Shown: piece by piece, positions 35,887 to 44,719 of the stretch
Layout: each line of letters starts with the position of its first letter
Position numbering within the stretch: position 1 is the stretch's first letter
Assembly (NCBI RefSeq): GCF_014203665.1
Contig: NZ_JACHJN010000015.1
Location: 1 to 64,000, forward strand
DNA length: 64,000 bases
From: Saccharothrix tamanrassetensis
Lineage (GTDB): Bacteria; Actinomycetota; Actinomycetes; Mycobacteriales; Pseudonocardiaceae
Reading direction: 5' to 3'
Translations under genes and position numbers: made by a program
Notes under the pieces: generated by a model
Seen by the model: the letters and a program-made list of their open reading frames with translations, nothing else
What the model was told of the DNA's origin: nothing
The model's database searches: none

Positions 35887-36417
35887 ATGAGCTACACCGC
35901 CTACAACGGCTCGACGGGCGAGGTCAGCGCGGTCTGGCGGCCGGTCGCGGACGTGCCGACCGTCGACCGGCCGCTCACGCAGGCCCGGCTGGTGGCGCCC
36001 GGCGACGTGACCCGGGGCCAGTACGGGATGTTCGAGTGGAACATGGCCCCGCGGGCGGGCGGTCCGGGCGCGCACTTCCACAAGACGTTCTCCGAGTCGT
36101 TCTACGTGATCTCCGGAACCGTCCGGCTGTTCGACGGCGACGGCTGGGTGAACGCGTCCGCCGGTGATTTCCTGTACGTGCCGGAGGGCGGAATCCACGC
36201 TTTCCGCAACGACTCCGACGACCCGGCCTCGATGTTGATCCTGTTCGCGCCCGGCGCGCCCCGCGAGGAGTTCTTCCGGGAACTCGCGGAGATCGGGGAA
36301 ACGGGCCGGCAGTTGTCCGCCGAGGAGTGGACCGAGCTGTACGCGCGCCACGACCAGCACATGGTCCGACCGGGGCGCGCGCACGACCCTTCGAGTGGGC
36401 CGCCGGCCGTTCGGTGA
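35887..36417 (+). CDS. Cupin-domain protein
   Basis: A 176-residue single-cupin protein. Motif 1 is complete (GAHFHKTFSESFYVISG, giving two His and one Glu ligand) and so is motif 2 (GDFLYVPEGGIHAFRN, giving the third His), so a metal centre is likely. GGGGG precedes the ATG. It may be an isomerase, a dioxygenase or a small-molecule sensor. It is divergent from the FAD dehydrogenase with 71 bases between starts, which suggests shared regulation. Confidence 0.88.
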   Translation: MSYTAYNGSTGEVSAVWRPVADVPTVDRPLTQARLVAPGDVTRGQYGMFEWNMAPRAGGPGAHFHKTFSESFYVISGTVRLFDGDGWVNASAGDFLYVPEGGIHAFRNDSDDPASMLILFAPGAPREEFFRELAEIGETGRQLSAEEWTELYARHDQHMVRPGRAHDPSSGPPAVR

Positions 36418-36604
36418 GGGGGGTCCGTCCGGCCGACGGCGGCCGACCTGCCGCGGGCGCCCAGCGACGTCTCGGGGAGAGGGCCTGCCTTGCGCCCAGG
36501 GGGGAGTGAGCGCTTGGTGGTCCTGACGTCCGGGCGGCGTCCACGAGCCGACCAGCAGTAGAACGAGCGGCATACCACAGGTGTTCCCGGCGTGTCCAGG
36601 GTCA

Positions 36605-37444
36605 CTACACAGAGTCGCCGCGCAGCTCGGTCATCCGGGATTCCGCCCCGGCGAGCTTGGTCCGCGCGGTGTCCGCCCGGCGCTTGGCCCGTTCGACCCG
36701 GGTCGCCGCCTCCTGCTCGGCCTGCTGCGCCCGCCGCAGCTCGGCCCGCAGCGTGGCCGAGTGGTCCTCCCGCTCGACCAGGGTCGCCTCGGCCTCGGTC
36801 ACCGCCGTGTCGGCCGCCTTCACCTCGGCCCGCGCCGCGGTGATGTCGTCCCGCGCCTGCGCCAGCTTCCGCTCCCGCCGCTGCTCGCGGCGGGGCGCGA
36901 GGTCGTCGCGGACGCGGACCGGCGTGGCGGTCTCGCTCAACGGCCCGAAACCGGACTGCTCGACCGGCCGCACCAGTCGGCCCGCGCGGATCCGGGCGGC
37001 CAGCACGGCGTCCGCCAGCGCCGAGGTCAACGTGCTGCGCACCTGCTGCACGGCGTCCGGCCCCAACGGGGTGCCGCAGTCCGCGGCCAGCTCCTCGGTC
37101 AGCCGCACCAGGGCGGCCACCACCACCCGCCGCCGAGTGCCCAGCTCGCGCAGCACGCTGCCCCGCAGCTCCTCCTGCGCGGCCCGGAGCTGCTCACCCA
37201 GCGCCACCGCCTCGGCCAGCTCCGCCGCGTGGTACCGGGCGAGCTGGTTCAGCGCCCACGCGGCCTGCGTCGGCTTGCGCAGCGCGGAGACCTCCTTCGC
37301 CAGCGCCTTGTCGCCCCGGTCCAGGGCGGCCCGCGCGTGGGCGTCCCTGGCCGCGGTGAACCGCGCCGGCGGCAGTGCGTACAGCTCGTCGGCTACCCGG
37401 TCGATCGGTGCGGCGTCCACGATGTGCACCAGTGTGCTCGCCAT
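36605..37444 (-). CDS. Conserved coiled-coil protein of unknown function
   Basis: A 279-residue cytosolic protein without signal or membrane segment. The N-terminal third is compact and helical (YALPPARFTAARDAHARAAL, KPTQAAWALNQLARY). Residues about 185-270 form a long Ala/Glu/Arg coiled coil. Proteins with this N-terminal motif recur in actinobacteria but have no assigned role that I can name. Monocistronic and divergent from the subtilisin gene. Confidence 0.75.
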   Translation of the reverse strand: MASTLVHIVDAAPIDRVADELYALPPARFTAARDAHARAALDRGDKALAKEVSALRKPTQAAWALNQLARYHAAELAEAVALGEQLRAAQEELRGSVLRELGTRRRVVVAALVRLTEELAADCGTPLGPDAVQQVRSTLTSALADAVLAARIRAGRLVRPVEQSGFGPLSETATPVRVRDDLAPRREQRRERKLAQARDDITAARAEVKAADTAVTEAEATLVEREDHSATLRAELRRAQQAEQEAATRVERAKRRADTARTKLAGAESRMTELRGDSV

Positions 37445-37700
37445 CGTGTTGATGTGCGATTTGTTACCGGTTCAAGACGGCGTCCAGGGGTTCACCGTTG
37501 ACAGTGTTTGACATTCCGGCCGGTCGGCTCTTGACTGGAAAGGTCGCGCCGGTACCGGACCGGGGCGGCACTTGTCGCGCGTGTGCGCAATACCCCGTTC
37601 AGTCCAATGTGGACCCTCCTATTGGGCTGTTCGCATGATTGTCCGGGAGAACCCGGGGAGATGTGCTTGCGCCAATCTTTCCCCACGAAGGGTTTGCGCC

Positions 37701-40700
37701 GTGATCAACTCAGGAAGCCGGTGGAGACACCGCACCAGTGCGGCCTTGCTGGCCGCCGTACTGGGCACGACTGGGTTCGGCTTCGCCGCCGCTCCGGCCG
37801 TCGCACAAGAGGCGCCGAACACGCCCGCGTCCGCCGACAAGGGCCTCGACAAGCAGGACCGGGCACGCCTGGCCGAGGCCGAGAAGGCCGGCCAGGACAA
37901 CGTGACGCTGCTGGTCGCCGCCGAAGAGGGCAAGCTGGACTCCGCGACCGACGACCTCGAAGCCCTCGGCGGTGTCGTCCAGTCCACCGAGCGGGACGTC
38001 GAGTACCTCAAGGTCTCCGTGCCGCGCGGCAACGCCGAGAAGGCCGCCAAGCTGGCTTCGGTGAACGCGGTGGACGTCGACGGCCTGGTGGCCCTGGACA
38101 ACCCGCGCCCGGAAGGCGCGACGTCCCCGCTGCCGCAGCCGGCACCGGGGGCGAACACGCCCAAGAAGAACCCGTACATGCCGATCCAGGACACCAAAGC
38201 GGCGCAGTTCACCGACGAGCACCGCAAGTGGGACGGTCGCGGCACCACGATCGCCATCCTGGACAGCGGCATCGACCTGGACCACCCGGCGCTGGCCACC
38301 ACGTCCACCGGTGAGCGCAAGATCGTCGACTGGTACAACGCGAACGCCACCAACTCCGGTGACGGCACGTGGGTGCAGGTCGCCGGCCGGTACAACGGCA
38401 CGTTCACCAACGGCGGCGCGACCTACAAGGCCCCGGCGACCGGCGGCCCGTTCAGCTTCGGCCTGTTCCGCGAGACCGCGGGCGACCTGGGCCTGGCCAA
38501 CAGCGAGACCGGCGGCGACATCAACCGCGACGGCGACAAGGTCGACGCGTTCGGTGTCCTCCAGGACATCACCACCAAGGAAGTCCGCGTGGACGTGGAC
38601 GGTGACGGCGACTTCACCGACCAGACCGCGATGATCGACTACAAGTACAAGAAGGACGTCGGCCACTTCGGCGCCGACAACCCGGCCACCCCGGTGCTGG
38701 ACACCGTGGCGTTCGTGGTGCAGACCGACCGCTCGATCTACGACAACGCGGGCACCGCGTACGTCAACATCGGCATCTCGGCCGCCGCGCACGGCACGCA
38801 CGTCGCAGGCATCACCGCCGCCAACAAGCTGTTCAACGGCAAGATGACCGGCGCGGCCCCCGGCGCGAAGCTGATGGCGGTCAAGGTCTGCCTGTCGACC
38901 CCGTCCTGCACCTCGTCCGGTCTGATCGACGGTGTGCTGTACGCGGCCCGCAACGGCGCGGACGTCGTCAACATCTCCATCGGCGGCCTGCCGGCGCTCA
39001 ACGACGGCAACAACGCCCGTGCGGAGCTCTACAACCGCACCATCGCCGAGTACAACATGCAGATCTTCATCTCGGCGGGCAACAGCGGCGCGGGCGCGAA
39101 CACCGTCGGCGACCCGTCGGTGGCGACGGACGCGGTCAGCGTCGGCTCGTACATCACCAAGGAAACCTGGCTGTCCAACTACGGCTCGGTCACCGCGCAG
39201 CGCGAGGGTCTGCACGGTTTCTCCTCCCGCGGCCCGCGTGAGGACGGCGGCTTCAAGCCGAACATCGTCGCGCCCGGCTCGGCGATCTCCACCGTGCCGC
39301 AGTGGCAGGTGCCCGGCCCGGTCGCCGGCACGTACGACCTGCCCGCCGGCTACGCCATGTTCAACGGCACGTCGATGGCCGCCCCGCAGGCGACCGGTGC
39401 CGCCGCGCTGCTGGTGAGCGCGTTCAAGGCGGAGCACAACGGCGAGCGCCCGACCGTGCAGGAGCTGCGCAACGCCATCCAGTCCGGCGCCAAGTGGGTC
39501 TCCTCGCTCCAGGCCTACGAGCAGGGCGCGGGCCTGTTCGACGTCAAGCGGTCGTGGGAGCAGCTCAACGCCCACCCGAACACGCAGGCCGTCGGCACGT
39601 CGGTCACCGTGAACACCGCGCTGTCGCCGCTGCTGGCCACCCCGAACACCGGCGTGGGCATCCACGACCGCGAGGGCGTGACCATCGGCAAGGAGTACAC
39701 GCGGACCTACACCCTGACCCGCACCACGGGTCCGGCCCGCAACCAGCAGTTCATGGTCGACTGGCAGGGCAACGACGGCACGTTCTCGTCCAAGTCCCTG
39801 GTCAGCCTGCCGCTGAACACGCCGGTGAAGTTCGACGTCAAGGTCAAGCCGACCAAGGCGGGCGCGCACTCGGCGGTGCTGAAGCTGGACAACCCGGCCA
39901 CCCGCGGCATCGACGTGTTCACCCTGAACACGGTGTTCGCGGCCGAGGAGTTCACCGCGGCGAACAAGCACGCGGTGACCAAGACCGGCGCCATCCCGCG
40001 CAACCAGTCGCACAACTACTTCGTGCGGGTGCCGGCCGGCACCAGCGCGCTGAAGGTCGACCTGGCGGGCGGCGGCGACGCCGGCAAGGGCCAGGTGCGG
40101 TTCCTGCGCTACGACCCGTACGGCGTGCCGGCGGACACCACGTCGTCCACCAACTGCTACAACCCCGACGCGGGCGCGGGCTGCGCCGGCGGCTCCCCGA
40201 CGAGCCGCACGGTCAGCAACCCCGTTCCGGGCGTGTGGGAGATCGTGGTCGAGGCGCGTCGCACCTCGGACGTGGACGCCGCTCCGTACACCGTGACGGC
40301 CTCCGTGCTCGGCACGTCGGTCAGCCCGGACCCCGACACCATCGCGTCCGCGCAGGCCGGTGTCGGCCAGAACCGCACGTACACGGTGAAGAACAGCCTG
40401 GCGGCGTTCAACGGCCGACTCGTCGGCGGTGCGCTGTCCAGCGCGAAGGTCGCCCGCCCGGCGATCACCGAGGGCGTGTCGCAGACCTACGACGTGACCG
40501 TCCCGGCGGGCACCACGTCGCTGCGGGCGACCATCGGCCGGCCGAGCGACATCTCCGCCGACCTGGACCTGCTCGTCTACAACTGCACCTCGGGCACCTG
40601 CGTGCTGTTCGGCCAGACCGCAGACGGCGACTCCGAGGAGTCGTTCACGGTGAACAACCCGGCTGCGGGTGCGTGGCGCGTGCAGGTCGACGGCTACGCG

Positions 40701-40943
40701 GTGCCTTCCGGCTCCACGGAGTACGACTACATCGACGTGTACGCGGTGGCCGGTCTGGGCACGGTTGCCGTGACCGACACCGACGCGGACCGCGTCGCCG
40801 GTGCCACGTGGACCGTTCCGGGCGTCGTGACCGCCACCGGTCAGGCCGGTGCCGGTCGGGTGCTGCGCGGTGAGCTCACCGTGCAGACCTCGGAGGGTGC
40901 TGTCGTGGGTCGCAGCGCTGTGGTCGTGCAGAACGTCGTCTGA
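37701..40943 (+). CDS. Large secreted subtilisin-family (S8) serine protease
   Basis: A 1080-residue exported protease. There is a signal peptide to about residue 35, an I9-like propeptide (about 60-130), and an S8 catalytic domain with Asp188 (IAILDSGIDLDHP), His364 (HGTHVAGI) and Ser558 (NGTSMAAPQ). Then come beta-sandwich regions and two PPC-like domains (about 760-1000). The long Asp-His distance reflects a large insertion with Gly/Asp-rich DGDGDF-type sequence that may bind calcium. GTG 37701 with GAAGGG upstream gives the signal peptide directly. A hairpin terminator follows. A lipoprotein resembling the propeptide is encoded convergently. Confidence 0.92.
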   Translation: MINSGSRWRHRTSAALLAAVLGTTGFGFAAAPAVAQEAPNTPASADKGLDKQDRARLAEAEKAGQDNVTLLVAAEEGKLDSATDDLEALGGVVQSTERDVEYLKVSVPRGNAEKAAKLASVNAVDVDGLVALDNPRPEGATSPLPQPAPGANTPKKNPYMPIQDTKAAQFTDEHRKWDGRGTTIAILDSGIDLDHPALATTSTGERKIVDWYNANATNSGDGTWVQVAGRYNGTFTNGGATYKAPATGGPFSFGLFRETAGDLGLANSETGGDINRDGDKVDAFGVLQDITTKEVRVDVDGDGDFTDQTAMIDYKYKKDVGHFGADNPATPVLDTVAFVVQTDRSIYDNAGTAYVNIGISAAAHGTHVAGITAANKLFNGKMTGAAPGAKLMAVKVCLSTPSCTSSGLIDGVLYAARNGADVVNISIGGLPALNDGNNARAELYNRTIAEYNMQIFISAGNSGAGANTVGDPSVATDAVSVGSYITKETWLSNYGSVTAQREGLHGFSSRGPREDGGFKPNIVAPGSAISTVPQWQVPGPVAGTYDLPAGYAMFNGTSMAAPQATGAAALLVSAFKAEHNGERPTVQELRNAIQSGAKWVSSLQAYEQGAGLFDVKRSWEQLNAHPNTQAVGTSVTVNTALSPLLATPNTGVGIHDREGVTIGKEYTRTYTLTRTTGPARNQQFMVDWQGNDGTFSSKSLVSLPLNTPVKFDVKVKPTKAGAHSAVLKLDNPATRGIDVFTLNTVFAAEEFTAANKHAVTKTGAIPRNQSHNYFVRVPAGTSALKVDLAGGGDAGKGQVRFLRYDPYGVPADTTSSTNCYNPDAGAGCAGGSPTSRTVSNPVPGVWEIVVEARRTSDVDAAPYTVTASVLGTSVSPDPDTIASAQAGVGQNRTYTVKNSLAAFNGRLVGGALSSAKVARPAITEGVSQTYDVTVPAGTTSLRATIGRPSDISADLDLLVYNCTSGTCVLFGQTADGDSEESFTVNNPAAGAWRVQVDGYAVPSGSTEYDYIDVYAVAGLGTVAVTDTDADRVAGATWTVPGVVTATGQAGAGRVLRGELTVQTSEGAVVGRSAVVVQNVV

Positions 40944-41032
40944 CAGATCGTCGGTCGTCTGACGGTTCTCGGATCGTTCGACGGTTCTCGGATTGCCTGA
41001 CGGCGCTTAGTAGCCTGACGGTGCTTGGATTG
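40944..41032. repeat. Degenerate 18-20-bp repeat after the protease gene
   Basis: Four or five imperfect units of the form CTGACGGTTCTCGGATTGC follow the stop codon, drifting toward CTGACGGTGCTTGGATTGC. No product is encoded. They separate the protease stop from its terminator. Confidence 0.6.
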
Positions 41033-41036
41033 CGTG

Positions 41037-41072
41037 ACAGGGCCATCCCCGGTTCGCCGGGGGTGGCCCTGT
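41037..41072. terminator. Strong terminator with TTCG loop
   Basis: Two 16-base arms (41037-41052 and 41057-41072) pair with a single T-G wobble around a TTCG tetraloop, followed by TCCTTTCCTT. It ends the protease transcript and probably also that of the convergent lipoprotein. Confidence 0.8.
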
Positions 41073-41135
41073 TCCTTTCCTTGCCGAAGTCCGCGGTCAT
41101 CCCTGAGTCGCGGGGTGTTGCGTCCTGCGGGTGTT

Positions 41136-41561
41136 CTACGGGGTGGGCTCGATCCGGTCGATCGGCTCGTCCACGTCCACCTGCCGCACGCCTTCGACCG
41201 CGGCCACGCGCGGGACGTCGTCCAGCGGGACGGAAGCCCGGATGTAACCGATGGAGCTGTCGGTGGCCTCCACGGTCGCGCCGAGGTCCCGCAGCGCCGA
41301 CGCGGCGCGGTCCGTGGCCGCGGCTTCGGTGGAGAGCACCAGCACCACGCTGGTCGCGCCGTTCTGCCGTGCCCTGGACAGCACTTCCTTGCCGTGCGGG
41401 CTGAGCTTGGCGGGCATCGGCACCTCCGAGATCGTCGGTGGGAGGGACAGGGTCGTCGACAGCACCGGCGGCTCCGGCGTGCCGGGCGCACCGCTGCTGT
41501 CCACCCGTGCCGCGCAGCCGGTCGCCAGCACGCACAGGCACGCCACCACGAACCGCTTCAT
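41136..41561 (-). CDS. Lipoprotein carrying a stand-alone subtilisin-propeptide-like (I9-type) domain
   Basis: A 141-residue lipoprotein: signal VVACLCVLATGC with lipobox Cys at residue 16, a Pro/Ser-rich tether, then a compact alpha/beta domain (about 60-135). In that domain 40 residues starting DLGATVEATD align without gaps to the propeptide of the neighbouring subtilisin (ALGGVVQSTE onward), 14 identical by hand, including Y-x-x-x-SVP and VDVD. Propeptides of this fold are intramolecular chaperones and tight inhibitors of their protease. A membrane-held copy opposite the protease gene is therefore a candidate dedicated inhibitor or folding helper. No experimental analogue is claimed. Confidence 0.7.
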   Translation of the reverse strand: MKRFVVACLCVLATGCAARVDSSGAPGTPEPPVLSTTLSLPPTISEVPMPAKLSPHGKEVLSRARQNGATSVVLVLSTEAAATDRAASALRDLGATVEATDSSIGYIRASVPLDDVPRVAAVEGVRQVDVDEPIDRIEPTP

Positions 41562-41620
41562 CCGCGTCCTTTCCGAACCACTCTGCCACCAGGACGGAAC
41601 CAACCGGTCGGACGGTTGCG

Positions 41621-42853
41621 TCAACCCCGGTCGGCGCCGTCCGGGCCACGCGCGAACCCGTCGACCCGCTGCTCGCCCCCGCCCGAACCCCGGTCGGAGG
41701 CGCTGACGCGCTGGTCCGGCCCGCTGAACGCCTGCACCCGCTCCTCGCCGTCCGCGCTCTCCCCGAATACCCGGTTGTCCGACCCGGACGCCGTGATCTC
41801 GGCACCGCCCGAACCGTTCGAACCGCTCGGTCGAACCCGCGCCTTGGGCATGTCCTGCACCCGCACCTGCGGCAGCGCACCCGGATGACGCGACCGCAGC
41901 CACCCGACGAGGTGCTCGCGCGCCACGCACCGCAGGTCCCACAGCCGCCCGGCGTCGGTGGCGCTCACCAGCGCACGCACCCGCACGAAGGCCCCGACAG
42001 CGCCGGTCACCTGCACCACGCACACCCGCCCGTCCCACAGGTCGTTGGACTCCAGCGCGTGCCGCAGCTCCTGCCGCAGGTCCTCCACCGGCACCGTCCA
42101 GTCCAGGTCCAGCTCGACGGTCCCCAGCAGCGCGGACTGCGTGCGCGTCCAGTTCTCGAACGGGGTCTTCAGGAAGTACGCGGTGGGCAGGATCAACCGC
42201 CGGTCGTCCCACAGGTGCACGACCACGTAGGTCAGCGTGATGTCCTCGACCCGACCCCACTGCTCCTCCACGACCACCACGTCGTCCAACCGCAAGGCGT
42301 CGCTGAACGCGATCTGGACGCCCGCGAACACGTTGCCCAGCAATGATTGGGCCGCCAGCGCCGCGATCGCACCGATCACACCGGCGGACGCGAGCAGACT
42401 GGTGCCGGCGGCCCGTGCGCCGGGGAACGTCATCAACACCGCCGCAGCCGCCAGCACGCTGACGACCACGACGGTCACCCGCCGCACCAGCGTGATCTGC
42501 GTGTGCACCCGCCGTGCGTGCCGGTTGTCGGACACGTCGACCCGGATGCGCGCGAGCGTGGCGTCCTCCGCCACCACCAGCAACGCGGCGAGCAGCCACG
42601 CGCCGGCGAGGATCAGCGCTATCCCGACCGCGTGCAACGCGGCCGGCCGCCACTCGCCCTGGGCCGCGACGCTCAGCGAGAACTGCACCGCCACCAGCAC
42701 CGCGACGACCAGCGCCGGCTTGTGCGCGTGACGGGCGAGGCCGGCGAACAACGCCGACCGCCTGCCGATCCGACGGACCACCCGGTGCACCAGCGTCACG
42801 ACCACCAGTGCGACCAGCACAGACCCGGTGAACGTGAGAGCTGTGACGAGCAC
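41621..42853 (-). CDS. MscS-family mechanosensitive channel protein
   Basis: A 410-residue membrane protein with four predicted helices in the first 175 residues. The MscS pore helix and beta domain follow (LLASAGVIGAIAALAAQSLLGNVFAGVQIAFSD, then RLDDVVVVEEQWGRVEDITLTY), and then a cytoplasmic alpha/beta part. The family opens on membrane stretch to release solutes. The last 75 residues are a low-complexity Gly/Ser/Asp/Arg tail not found in typical members. Monocistronic; 60 bases separate it from the downstream lipoprotein, so read-through is possible. Confidence 0.88.
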   Translation of the reverse strand: MLVTALTFTGSVLVALVVVTLVHRVVRRIGRRSALFAGLARHAHKPALVVAVLVAVQFSLSVAAQGEWRPAALHAVGIALILAGAWLLAALLVVAEDATLARIRVDVSDNRHARRVHTQITLVRRVTVVVVSVLAAAAVLMTFPGARAAGTSLLASAGVIGAIAALAAQSLLGNVFAGVQIAFSDALRLDDVVVVEEQWGRVEDITLTYVVVHLWDDRRLILPTAYFLKTPFENWTRTQSALLGTVELDLDWTVPVEDLRQELRHALESNDLWDGRVCVVQVTGAVGAFVRVRALVSATDAGRLWDLRCVAREHLVGWLRSRHPGALPQVRVQDMPKARVRPSGSNGSGGAEITASGSDNRVFGESADGEERVQAFSGPDQRVSASDRGSGGGEQRVDGFARGPDGADRG

Positions 42854-42978
42854 GGACAGGCACCTCCTCCGACTCGGGACACGTCCTCCACGCGTACCCC
42901 TGCGGGCAGTAGCCCATTCGTGTGGCGACCTTCGTCACGAATCGCGGCGCCGACCGGCGTCGTCGCGTAGCCGCGCCG

Positions 42979-43596
42979 CTAGCCGTTGGGCAGGAAGTGC
43001 GCGATCTTGCCGACGAACGCCACCAGGCGGTCCGGTGGGAAGCGCTCCGGGTCGGTGATGGCCAGCCGGCCGGACATCTCGGCCAGCGCGAGCATGGTGT
43101 GGCCGAGCAGCTCGGCGTCGAGCTCCGGTCCGCCCATGGCCTTGAGCCCCAGGTCCGCCAGGGCGTTGACCTGCTCGGTGACCTGCGCGCGCACCAGTTC
43201 CACCTGCCGGCGGAACTCGACCGGGGTGCCCTCGGGCGGGAGCAGCACCAGCCGCCAGCGGTCCGGGCTTTCCACGACCGCGTGCACGAACGCCCGGACA
43301 CCGTCTGTGTACAGATCCTTCGGCGACCGATCGTCCAGGCCCGACGGGATCGCCTCCAGGACCTGCGCGGTCGCCCGTTCCGCCTCGCGGGCGAGCAGGC
43401 CGGAGATGACCTCGGCGCGGTTGGCGAACAGCTCGTAGACGACGGGCTTCGTCACGCCGGACCGCCGGGCCACCGCCTCCATGGTCAGCGCGTCGAAGCC
43501 GCCCTCGGCGAGCAGTGCCAGTGCGCCGTCGAGCAGTTGGTCGCGGCGCTGTGCGGGTGGCAGGCGCGGTGCGTACTTGCGACGCGTTGTGCTCAC
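42979..43596 (-). CDS. TetR/AcrR-family transcriptional regulator
   Basis: A 205-residue regulator with the DNA-binding helix-turn-helix at about residues 18-62 (LLDGALALLAEGGFDALTMEAVARRSGVTKPVV, YELFANRAE) and a ligand domain after it. The start codon is 12 bases from a paired dyad operator (43609-43647) that also covers the promoter of the divergent alpha/beta hydrolase gene. Autoregulation plus control of the hydrolase is the straightforward reading. Confidence 0.9.
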   Translation of the reverse strand: MSTTRRKYAPRLPPAQRRDQLLDGALALLAEGGFDALTMEAVARRSGVTKPVVYELFANRAEVISGLLAREAERATAQVLEAIPSGLDDRSPKDLYTDGVRAFVHAVVESPDRWRLVLLPPEGTPVEFRRQVELVRAQVTEQVNALADLGLKAMGGPELDAELLGHTMLALAEMSGRLAITDPERFPPDRLVAFVGKIAHFLPNG

Positions 43597-43608
43597 CCGG
43601 CCATATTG

Positions 43609-43647
43609 CTACGGTGGCGTAGCTTTCACAAAGCTACGCTGGCGTAG
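43609..43647. promoter_or_regulatory. Paired 14-bp TetR operator
   Basis: CTACGGTGGCGTAG (43609-43622) and CTACGCTGGCGTAG (43634-43647) are two near-identical dyads with 5-bp arms, 25 bp apart start to start. They lie between the divergent TetR and hydrolase genes; TAGTAA at the right edge may serve as a -10. Confidence 0.75.
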
Positions 43648-43810
43648 TAATCGGCGGAGGTCGTGGTGGCACCCGACAACCTCGTGCGCGGGTGCGCACC
43701 GTGCCGATCGTCGTCCCGGTTCTGCCGCACGGGTGAGGTGGGTGGCGACCGGATCTGCGTCTCCCGCCCGGCCGGTGGGCGGCTGGTACTCGACCTGTAG
43801 CGGAGGAATC

Positions 43811-44719
43811 GTGTTCGTGGAATCCGAAGGTGTGCGGCTGTCCGTGTACGAGCGGGGAGACCGGTCCGCGCCCACCGTCGTCCTGGTGCACGGCTACCCG
43901 GACACGCACCGGGTGTGGGACGGGATCGCGGAGATCCTCGCGGAGGAGTTCCACGTGGTGACCTACGACGTGCGGGGCGCGGGTGCGTCGGACAGGCCGC
44001 GCGGGCTCGCCGCGTACCGGTTGCCCGTGCTGGCCAGGGACCTCTTCGCGGTGGCCGACGCGGTGAGCCCCGGCGAGCCGGTGCACGTCGTGGCGCACGA
44101 CTGGGGCTCCATCCAGTCGTGGGAGGCGGTGACCACGCCGGGCGCGCGGATCGCCTCGTACACCTCGATCTCCGGTCCGTGCCTGGACCACGTCGGCTAC
44201 CTGATGCGGCGGCGTCCGACCATCGGCCAGGTGAAGCAGTTGCTGCACTCGTGGTACATCGTGGCGTTCCACCTGCCGTTCGTCGCGCCGTTCGTCTGGC
44301 GTCGGTTCATCGGTCCGCGCTGGGAACAGCTGATGCGCGGGGTGGGAGGTGCGAAGGCCCACGTCGGACCGACCATTGTGGACGACGGCGTGCACGGGAT
44401 GTCCCTGTACCGGGCCAACTTCATCCCCCGCATCCGCTCACCGCGCGAACGCCGCACCGACGTCCCGGTCCAGTTGGTCCAGCTGCTGAAGGACAAGTTC
44501 GTCACCGCCGCCGTGCTGGAGGACCTGGAGCACTGGGCGCCGAACCTGCGTCGCCGGGTGCTCGACGCGAGTCACTGGGCCCCGATCACCCACGCCCGGC
44601 CACTGGCGCGGTTGGTGGCCGACCACGTCACCGCACACACTGCCCCCGGTCCCCGGACCGGAGAGCTTCCCGCGCCTGATCCCGCGCCAGGTTCCACGAG
44701 CGCCAATCGTCGTCCTTGA
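43811..44719 (+). CDS. Alpha/beta hydrolase (epoxide hydrolase-like)
   Basis: A 302-residue hydrolase. It has LVHGYPDTHRVWDG (oxyanion HGYP), DVRGAGASDRP and the nucleophile box VAHDWGSIQSW, where Asp takes the nucleophile position as in epoxide hydrolases and dehalogenases, and a late His in DASHWAP. It resembles the N-terminal half of EphD-type fusion proteins but lacks the reductase half. GGAGG precedes GTG 43811. Its 3' end overlaps the convergent DUF4173 gene by 92 bases. It is probably repressed by the divergent TetR. Confidence 0.85.
   Translation: MFVESEGVRLSVYERGDRSAPTVVLVHGYPDTHRVWDGIAEILAEEFHVVTYDVRGAGASDRPRGLAAYRLPVLARDLFAVADAVSPGEPVHVVAHDWGSIQSWEAVTTPGARIASYTSISGPCLDHVGYLMRRRPTIGQVKQLLHSWYIVAFHLPFVAPFVWRRFIGPRWEQLMRGVGGAKAHVGPTIVDDGVHGMSLYRANFIPRIRSPRERRTDVPVQLVQLLKDKFVTAAVLEDLEHWAPNLRRRVLDASHWAPITHARPLARLVADHVTAHTAPGPRTGELPAPDPAPGSTSANRRP

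Noticed and set aside
37445-37700. Possible riboswitch in the subtilisin leader
   Set aside because: The leader has TTGACA-like boxes and some pairing, but I could not match it to a known class such as the c-di-AMP (ydaO) type.
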